Positions 14,294-64,000 of a stretch of DNA of 64,000 bases are shown piece after piece. The notes under the pieces are model-generated. The model did no database searches. It was not told the DNA's origin and worked only from the letters and a program-made list of their open reading frames with translations. Source of the stretch: Luscinia megarhynchos (Eukaryota > Chordata > Aves > Passeriformes > Turdidae); NCBI GenBank assembly GCA_034336665.1, contig CM067568.1, positions 10,685,165 to 10,749,164 of the forward strand, read 5' to 3'. Position 1 is the stretch's first letter; each line of letters opens with the position of its first letter. A program made the position numbers and the translations under genes.

Positions 14294-14437
14294 ATCCAAG
14301 ATTAGCTCAATTGGTTAGAGCATGGTGCTAATAATATGAAGACTGTGGTTTGATCCCTGTATGGCCATTTACTTAAGTTGTATTCAATGATGCTTGTGGG
14401 TCCTTTCCAACTCAGAATATCCTTTTAATTCTGTGTT
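14294..14437 (+). mobile_element. tRNA-Ile-derived SINE with CR1-like tail
   Basis: The 5' half is a decayed tRNA-Ile: A box at 14303-14314 (tagctcaattgg), anticodon loop with AAT at 14330-14332, B box GGTTTGATCCC at 14347-14357. It is followed by a CR1-type 3' end (gggtcctttccaactcag, 14398-14415, then repeated attctg-like units). This head and tail is the architecture of the passerine SINE mobilised by CR1 (TguSINE1 type). It is not a functional tRNA: the stems are mismatched. Confidence 0.85.
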
Positions 14438-17050
14438 TGTAATTCATAGAGACAGATCTCTGAGTTAATTTTGGTGCTGGAGATGTGCTGCAGTTGGTGT
14501 TTTCCTGTAGTAGGGTGCCTGTTTTTGAGGCTGATTGTAAATTTAGAAATTTAGGGTTGATTGCTTTTTGCCTCTGGATGTAAGTAAATATTATTTGTGG
14601 ATTTTCCCCCTCCCCACTGCTGATAGCTGTCTAGTGACAATCACTAGAGAGGAGAGAAGGGAATGGAAATACTGGAGTTGCACAGATCACCTGGGCTGAA
14701 CTTTTCCAATGTTGGTGAGCTCACCCTTGACATTCCCTGCCTTGTTTCATCTTTGGGAGCCAGCATGGCCCAGGCTGAAGGTCCAGTGGTTTGTGGCATT
14801 CCAGGTGTGAAGGCTTTCTGAAAAGAGCTGCCTGGAGATGGGAGCCTGTGCTGCTGTGGAAGGGAAGAGGAGCATCCTGCTGAGCTGGCAGCCAGCATTC
14901 CAGCAGGGCAGTGTGGAAGGATGCTGCAGGGGCACTCTGGCAGTGGCTGTGCAACAGCTGAGTGCTTGATGGATGGCAGCAAGCTGTGTTAGGGTTGCCT
15001 TATGTTTCTGTCTGAATCAGGACTCAGTGGTTTCCAGAAATCAATTTTAGTCCTTTCATTAAATTACAGACAGACTCCAGCTCTAAAAGATTTAAGTGTG
15101 TATTGGTGAGAATGCCTCTTGGGAGATGGTGCAAGGCTTCTTTAAATAAGTAAACATCCATTCAGTGTTTTATAGTGTTTGGGGTTTTTTTTCATCGTAA
15201 GGGAACAGCAGCATCATGTATTTTGCAGTGTTAATAATCTTAATGAAAAGGTGTCCAAGTCACAGATTTATCTTTTTCATTTCAGAGCATGTGCAGTCTT
15301 GCACATAGGTGAGCTCTGTGTGGTTTCCAAGTTCAGGAAAAATTTTGCCCTTCATGTTTTTTCTCTCCTCTACATATGTGGAAGATAAAAAAACAAAAAA
15401 GCAAAAAACCAGCCAAGGAACAAAACAGCTTAGTACATGTCTGAGGTTTTTCCTCAATTATCTAAAAGTTGACATTACATCATCTGCACAGATGTAAATA
15501 TAGAAAATAGTAGGTGTGTTAAATCTCCTGACATACTTCTAGAAGCTTTTTACAGAGGACTGACTCCACTTGAGTGTATGTTTGTGTCAGTAGAGAGTGG
15601 CATTATGTCCATTTTTCTTTCTGGGAGATTGGAAGTTTCTTTAAATGCTTGTTTTCATCTTTTATTGTTGTTTTAGCTACGGAAATGCTGTTATCTTTTC
15701 TGTCTTTGACTCTACTCTTTCACAAGATGGTTATATTTCAGTGGAGTTGTATCCTGGTTTTTCCTAACTATTCTTTTCTCTACGTGTGTCAGATTTTCCC
15801 AAATATGCATTTTTTCTTTGTGAATAATGTTATTGAATTATATTGTTGAACTGATTAATAAATAACGTAGTTATGTGGTTTTGTATGAAAATTAGCTGAG
15901 CTGTTGATTTTTTCAGACAAACAATAAAAGCAATGCCTCCTTCAATTTCAGTGCTAAACCTAGAAAATTAGCAAAATAGATGTATTTTGGGTGTTGGGAG
16001 ACCTGTCCTAGGTCCTGATTCAGGGTAAGTTCCCTGTCTGAGATGACACCTAAGACTTAAAGACAATCCACAGTTAGCAGTCTTCTCAGCTGTCAAAGGA
16101 CTTGTTAAGCATTCACTGGAAATTCTGTTTGGTTTTGTGTAATGTGTTTATTAGGTTCTGTATTGTGCAGAGACAGTGCTGTAACCATCTCTGTCTGTGG
16201 CTACTTAGTGGAAGTAAGTGTTGTGCCAAATAAAGATTCTAACTTGGCTTTGAAATTGAACTTCAAATATTGCTCTAAAAGTACAAAACAAACCCAAATC
16301 AATTTCTATTGCCATGTAATTGCTGCATGTAAGAAAACAAGAGAGGAGTTGGAGTGTGTTTTCTCTTTTGCAGGTGTTGCTGAAATAGTTCTGTTTATTT
16401 AAAGCGTATGATTTCATGCAATTGTGCCTGATTGTTAGTGCAGCTGTCAACAGCTGCATGCTCATTTAGCTAATTGCATTCTAGCAATATAGCTAAGCTT
16501 ATTTTAAGATACGCAGTTGTACGTTTTTGTTTTTTAAAGCAACTGCTCACACTCTGAATATTTACTGCAGAAAGTTCTGTACTATGCCAATGAACTGGCA
16601 TTGCTCTAGAGGGAATTTAAGAGCTTCTACAGGAGACCTTCAGTCAGTTTGGTGTATATAGCACGTGTGGAAGGTTGGACCATGCCACTTAAATTCAGAC
16701 AGTTCTAAAGGCCTTGAAATGGTCTTGTCCTTGGGATCAGTTTCATCATCTGCTCTTTGGGAGTATTTTGTAGTTAGCATGTGAAACTTTAATTTCACAA
16801 ACAGCTTATTCCTATTGCATCAGTATTCTGGTTGTGTGTACAGGAACATTGAGCTTCTCTTACATACTGATCCTCTCCTTCTAGAAATATATAAGTAAAA
16901 TGAGAAATTTATGTAAGTTGTATATGTACAAACAGCATATTAGGAGAGTAGACTGTCATGCATGCTAATTCTGGATATTTGTATGGTTTTTACTGTTGCA
17001 GTCAACAGTATGAAATGTATAATGCAGTGTTGTTTTTATTTGTTATATAG

Positions 17051-58480
<41,430 letters not shown>

Positions 58481-59434
58481 CCTCCTGTCCCACAGGAAAA
58501 ACTGTCTTTACAAACACAAAAAAAGCAACAAGGAGTGAAACTCGTTAGTATGCAAAAGTTCTGTCTTGCCAGTACATTGTATTGTGAACTTGTTCATGGC
58601 CCAAAAATGCAACTTTGACTTTTCTTGAAGGAGACTCCAGAAATAGTACAGGCAAATGGATAGAAGCTGTAAACTCAATGTAAAAAAGAGGATTTTGGTA
58701 TAAATCTATTTTAGAGTTTATTTGCTGATTTGCTTTTTACACACTTTCATGTGAAAGAGATAGAGATGAGTATTGTGCAGCTTATTTTAAAGCTGCAGTA
58801 TTTCCTTGCCATAGAAAATGTGCAGTGAGCCTTTCAGCATTCTGTGAACTTGCCTTCAGATATGCTGTATGTCATAGACCCCAGTGTATACACTCCATTT
58901 CTGCTGAGAAGGTCATTCTATAGTTTTTAAACTAATATTTTATATATTAACATTATTACCAATGTTTGATTTTTAAGGTATTGAGTCATGTTCTGCTGCA
59001 AGGGAACTACAGATCTGATCTGTGCTTTTTTTAATAGCTCCAAAGCACTGATAAGTCAACAATTATTTTTTTCCTTTATTTTTGTTGTCAGTATTATTTT
59101 TAGTGAAATCCAGGAGACTGAACCGTGAAATGTCCAGAGATCAAAGTAATATTTTTCATATTGGTACGTAATTGCACAGAAGAAGAAATTAAGGCTGTTT
59201 TTTAACTGATGTTTTTTATTTATTTAACCTATCATTGTGTTTTGTAAGTTTGTCTTTAAAAAAAAAAATCTTCTATGATACAACTGGCTATAATATGTTG
59301 CAATTCAGAATTTACAGTGTAGCCCACTTAAATGAAAAACCTGGAATAATTATTCATAACAAAAGAACATTTCCACTGAAAGCAGCCTTTTGAAGCTTGG
59401 TATATGATTGCTGCTGGTAATTCTCTTAACTGCT

Positions 59435-59480
59435 AATAAAGAGGAACACGAGTTCCCCAGATGCCAGAGGACTAAATAAA
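59435..59480 (+). terminator. Paired proximal poly(A) signals
   Basis: Two AATAAA hexamers at 59435-59440 and 59475-59480, about 1 kb after the stop codon. A T-rich stretch lies about 90 bases further on (59570-59590). They would give a short 3' UTR isoform. Confidence 0.45.
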
Positions 59481-62374
59481 GATCTTTATGCCCCATCTGA
59501 AATAATAACAGTATACCTTACTAACAAGTATAAGGATTATTAATGTTTCTGAAAAGAAAGTGGTATTAAGGTTTTTTCTTTTCCTTTTGAGTGCATTTGT
59601 CTTGGATCCTGTTGTCACAGTCTGCTTCATTTGGGATGCTTTTGTTTTTAGCAACAAAAGTTTAGTCCATTTCTACTATGAAACACAAACATTTTGAAAG
59701 CTTAATTTGTTGGAGATCTGGAACTTGGCAAATGCCTAAAGGCATCTCTGTTCATTTGAATCCTCTGATAAAAATCTCTTTGAAATGAATATGAGACTTA
59801 AGAACAGGCTGATTTATCAGCATCACAAATTACTGCACGGAAGTTCAGGGCTGTGTATTTAAGAGGTCTCCACTGTATAAACTTATCTCAGTATTGTCTC
59901 TCTTTGGAGAAGCAGAGCCCAAGTTTTTTGGTTCATACAATGTTGTAGCACTTTTACTTTACCTACAGCTTAGTCACATCTTGTGATAGTTTTATTTCCA
60001 TAATTTATGAATATAGAACATGTATTAAATTTTTGACTATTTTTACTTTTGTCCTATTTATTTCATTATTAAACTGAGAAGTTCCTTTGTCACTACTTAT
60101 CAGAGCAAGATTCTTCTTTGATTTCACAGTAGCATTAGGGAGATGTGAAGGCCATGTCTGAGCCACTCCTCACATGGGGTGGGTGTGAATTCTTTCACAG
60201 TTTACAGGAGTATTCCTGTGCAGGTTTGGTTTTGCTGGTTTTCTTTTTGTTTTTTGTTTTCTTCCAGCTCTGGAAGGGCAAAAATAAAAAAACAAACAGT
60301 TGTACTGCATTCTAAGAATTTCATGTATTCAACTTAATATGTTGGGATAGTCTTTTTACACCTGCCCTAAATCGTTTATGCATTAATAATAGCAAAAAAA
60401 AATTGTTTGTTTTGGGGGTTTTTTGTTCATTTGTTTTCTTCTGTTGTTGCTGTTTTTATTTCTGCTTATCTTGAAAATGACTTTACTAAGCCTGTATATT
60501 TCACAGGAAATATTAAATAAGAAAGGAAGGTTCCTTATTTTGACCTTAACAGATGAGTTGATCCTGTTAAAACTGTATATCTCATAGTATTAAGGATGAA
60601 TTAATTTTATCTTGCATGAGGTAATTACCCTGAACTAAGGTTCTTTTTTTATCTGTTTTTTTCCTTCCTTACACAAGTTTACCTAGAGAGACGTGATACT
60701 GTTGGCTTGGTGGCTGCTTTGTTGTGGATTGCTTTGCCCTCATTGAGGCAGTTTGGGATACCTGGGATGGGCAGAGGCTGGGATTTGGTGATGGCCAGGG
60801 GTGGCTCCTTGGCTGGCTGATGGGAATGATGCTGTCAGTGACTAACCCTGAGTGCTGGCTGTCCAGTGCAAATGGAAGACACAGAGATCATCAGCAGCCC
60901 CTAGGTTACTCTGTTCTCACAGGAAAAAACAGTTTGAGACAGACTTTCCTCCTCTTCCTCTCACAGGGGGCCTGTGCTTAATCCTGTTAGGTTTCAAAGC
61001 ACTTTCTGCCGTGGACTTCCAAGTGTGGAGGGGTTTGTTCCACTGATGGAGCAGTAGAAGGTTCTGAGATGCAGCAGAAAATAAAGCTGGTTTTGTTAGC
61101 TCCAGGGGCAGCCAAGGGAGAGCAAGATATCAAATACAGCCTGTGGCAGGATTTTGGGAAGAGGTTTGGCTGGCATGTGTAAGAACAGTCCAGTCTGGAG
61201 GAGCAGCCACAGTCCCTGTTCACCACCCACTTCTCTCCTGACTGTTCTAGCAGCACTCCCACAGGATAAGCTTAGGATCCAGCATTTGCTCTTGCCATGC
61301 CTTTCTGCTGAACTTTATAGGTGTAGTCAGCACCTTTTTATCCAGAGCTTTGTAAAACCCTTCTCCCTTTGTTCAGAGTAAAGCAGTTTTGACTTTTTTT
61401 CCTGTTACTTTTCCAAACTAAGGGGGCGGGTTTGGTAGGTACAGATAGTGTGGCTGTGCTGTTCTGTTGTTCAGAGGGGATTTTTTGGTAACAGTTAATG
61501 AGAAAAGGTAATCTTTGTAACAACACACATAGATTCTGGAGAGAGAAGTGCAGTGATTAAAAAATAAGCAGTTCATAATGCAGTAAATACATAGTGCTAA
61601 ACTGGCCAAACACGTTTACAGGCTCATTCATACCTGATTTGAGGGGAAAAAAATATGCTATCACTTATCAATTATTTAGGCTTCTTTAGTTAATGCTACA
61701 ATGATACTTTATACAAAAAGAAAATGCAAATTAATAAAAACTCGGTTTAAATGTAATTAAATACTATGATGATAAGTTTATACAAAAGGAAAAAGAAAAA
61801 AAAAAAACCTTTACCTGCCATAAACTTTAACCATCTGATATTCTGTAGCTGAAAACATATTCGTGAACTGGAGACTATTCCACAACTTTTTTCCATTACA
61901 AAGAGTATTTTTCAAACTGTTCAAATGGGACTTACTAGCTGGATGATCCATACTTTTTATGTATTTTAAATTCATGAATATGTTACGATTTCTGCAGTGA
62001 AACTATTCAGAGTTAACTTTTTCTGTATATTGTCAAATGAATTTTGTCCGTAGTGAAGAGACTATAGGATACTTGAAAATACTTGAAGAAATTGTACACG
62101 TACTTCACATCTTTGTAGCTCTTTATTTTATACTAGAGATTGGCTGTTGAACTAAGATAAAACATCAATACCTTATAAACTATATATTTTACTACATGGG
62201 GAAATCACTGGCTTGTTTTTTTTAAGGGCCGTGTTGAGGTTTACATTATAATGACAAAACCAGGTACTGTTTTACTTTTTCTTATTTTTCCTGTAACATT
62301 TCAATCCATTGGACATTAAATGTGACTTGGATATACAAAGCAGTTTTACAGGTGTAGCTCATTTGCTGAATTGC

Positions 62375-62380
62375 AATAAA
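62375..62380 (+). terminator. Distal poly(A) signal candidate
   Basis: AATAAA followed by ATTTGTCTTC, at the end of the AT-rich block and just before base composition becomes GC-richer. This change of character makes it my preferred distal 3' end. Other hexamers lie at 60283, 61080 and 61733. Confidence 0.45.
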
Positions 62381-62400
62381 ATTTGTCTTCTAACAGAACA

Positions 62401-64000
62401 AAAAATAGCATTAATGTGCTATTTTCAAAAAGCCTGTTACAATTTGGCTGATCATCTGCTCATTGCCTGGCTGCAGGTCTGTGGGACATTTTACTGGTTT
62501 CGGGAGACCTTTGTTGTACAGTTTTGTGTCTGTTCTGTTCAACAGCTACTCCTCCCTCCCAGCTCCAAGGTAGCCTTTCCCCAGGCCATCCTTGTCACTC
62601 AGAGTGCCACCAGGGGAAGAGATGCCTGCTCAGGATCAGGGCATGGGGAGAAGGGGAAGGCGGAGGGACAGCACAGACCTTGGATGGAGTCTGTGAGCAC
62701 ACACACACTCAGATGTGCTGCTGTTCCCTCTGCTTCAAGCTGTGTGAAGCTGGTCATGACTGAATGTTCTACACCCCCAGGGAAGACAGAAGGGAAGGAG
62801 CTGGATTACTGGTTTGGGGGTATCTCTGTTGCTTCACCTCTCACACCCCCCTGGTTGGTGGTGGAGGCTTTTTTTAGTGTCAGTATCCCTCTTTGGGTCT
62901 TCCTGAGCTGGGGTGATCCTGCACTGCCAACAGCTGGTGGTGTCACCCTGTGGGCTCCCTGGGCACATGCCAGAGTGAACTCATCCATGCACAGGTTTGG
63001 GGGTGCAGCTGTGGGCTTGGTGCCTGCTGTGGGCGTGCTGAGCCTGTGAGAGACACCAAACCTGCTCAGGAGCTGGGCTTTGCTCCCAGCTCTGCTCCTG
63101 CCTTTGGATGGACCTGCTGCTCCTGATTCCCCTGCAGGGCACTGGGAGGGATGGGGGCCAGCCCTGGGTGGAGCTGAGGTAAGTGCAGCTTCAGAAGCAC
63201 ATTCACCCCATCGCAGGGGCCTCAGGTTTTTCAGATTTCCTCGAAGGAAAAGGAGCACAAAGAGCAGGGCCATGGTGGGCAAAGTGTGTTGTGCAGCTGC
63301 TGGGTGCACAGGCAGGGACTGTTCACTGACTGCTCCAGTCTGTTTGTTGTAGCAATGACTTGGAAAGTTCTCACAAGGAAATACAAATGTCTAAAAGTTA
63401 TTTCACATGACAAAGTGTCTCCTTTTTCCCCATATTAAGTCAGAAATGTGTGTGTGTTAACAGGCCATACTGTATTCAGTTCTGCAGTAAACAGGAGCTG
63501 TTCTTCATTTCAGTGACAGTGGCATGTTAAGATGCAGATCTACAACATTGAAAATGTCACCGGTGGATCTGATGTTTCTTTTGGGAAAGTTTTTCTACAA
63601 GTGGCGTAAAAAGACTTGGACAAGGCATGTAAATTACATGAGGGTTTTTAATGCCCCTTGTGATCAGAGAGTCCACAAGTTTCCTCTGTGTCAGATGATT
63701 ACTGAAGATGTTTTATTTTTACACAGAATTCAACAACCTATTTGGTAGGTTGGAAAACCCTGGGACACTAAGATGGGAAGTGCAAAAATTTGAGTGATAT
63801 ATTTAAAAAAAACAAAACAATGACTCAAAACTCAGTGTACATCTGGAGATGAGCAAGGCTGGACACTACAGCTCTGAGACATTTTGTGTGTTCTTTGGAA
63901 CAATTAAATGTTTGAAAGTATTTCCTCACTTGTCAGCATCCTACTTTCCTTTTATCATTCTGGCATCTCCCAGCCCTCCCATCCCAGTTGTTTTCAGCTG
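62401..64000. other. Downstream flank, no gene recognised
   Basis: GC-richer than the preceding UTR, with overlapping open frames on both strands (notably + 62309-63049) that show no family signature, and a short CA-rich run near 62700. AT-rich again after about 63350. No exon of a neighbouring gene could be identified. Confidence 0.6.

Larger units (their letters stand above)
1..17050 (+). other. DENND5B: Upstream sequence, probably DENND5B intron 1
   Basis: No coding exon was recognised. The uDENN start that should precede exon 2 is not found in any frame, so the first coding exon probably lies further 5'. The stretch contains the CpG island at 914-1173, a CR1 fragment, an LTR remnant, a tRNA-derived SINE, an (AT)8 run at 6807-6822, and two regulatory-looking patches described separately. 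Small open frames here show no family signature. Confidence 0.7.
58481..62400 (+). other. DENND5B: Probable DENND5B 3' UTR
   Basis: About 3.9 kb of mostly AT-rich sequence after the stop with no exon signal. It includes an AU-rich-element nonamer (TTATTTATT, 59216-59224) and several AATAAA hexamers. A GC-richer block at about 60680-61440 interrupts it and may be an insertion. Extent is inferred from the most distal signal at 62375; a shorter UTR ending near 59500 is equally compatible with the sequence. Confidence 0.6.

Noticed and set aside
14294..14366. A functional tRNA-Ile gene
   Set aside because: The boxes and anticodon loop are visible, but the acceptor and anticodon stems are mismatched and a CR1-like tail follows, so it is a SINE head.
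14644..14982. Minus-strand 112-codon open frame and its overlapping frames
   Set aside because: Low-complexity Pro/Ser-rich translation in several frames at once, typical of a stop-poor stretch rather than a gene.

Overview
This is a vertebrate nuclear genomic window, almost certainly avian and probably from a songbird. It carries one recognisable protein-coding gene, a large multi-exon + strand gene that I read as DENND5B (DENN domain containing 5B). The bird assignment rests on CR1 LINE fragments (1661-2275 and 21511-21576), an avian-type LTR remnant (about 12806-13015), and a tRNA-Ile-derived SINE ending in a CR1-like tail (14294-14437), an architecture known from passerines. The DNA is AT-rich and CpG-poor apart from one sharp CpG island at 914-1173.

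Layout. 1-17050 is upstream of the first coding exon seen and is best read as intron 1: the CpG island, CR1, LTR and SINE remnants, and two stretches that look like possible regulatory elements. 17051-58480 holds 22 consecutive coding exons, called exons 2-23 here on the assumption that one coding exon carrying the start codon lies upstream of the window. All junctions are phase-consistent and have GT donors and AG acceptors. They give 1252 residues of open frame, one of them split with exon 1, ending in VKGIDI and TGA at 58478-58480. 58481 to about 62400 is probably the 3' UTR, with several AATAAA signals, the most distal at 62375. 62401-64000 is GC-richer with no recognised gene.

The product is a Rab guanine nucleotide exchange factor with the order uDENN - cDENN - dDENN - basic linker - RUN1 - PLAT - RUN2. 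The paralogue DENND5A was rejected because the C-terminus, the RUN1 linker and the PLAT segment match the 5B form as I remember it.

The most interesting unexplained structure is inside intron 10. At 39945-40223 a 93-codon fully open segment has a strong acceptor, a strong GTATGT donor and phase 0 at both ends, which matches the phase-0 junctions of the flanking exons. It would insert a Cys/Phe-rich hydrophobic segment just before RUN1. Other observations are the internal CpG island (possible alternative promoter), a 35-bp near-identical direct repeat inside intron 5, and a symmetrical twin E-box palindrome in intron 1. I found no sign of a novel multi-gene system.
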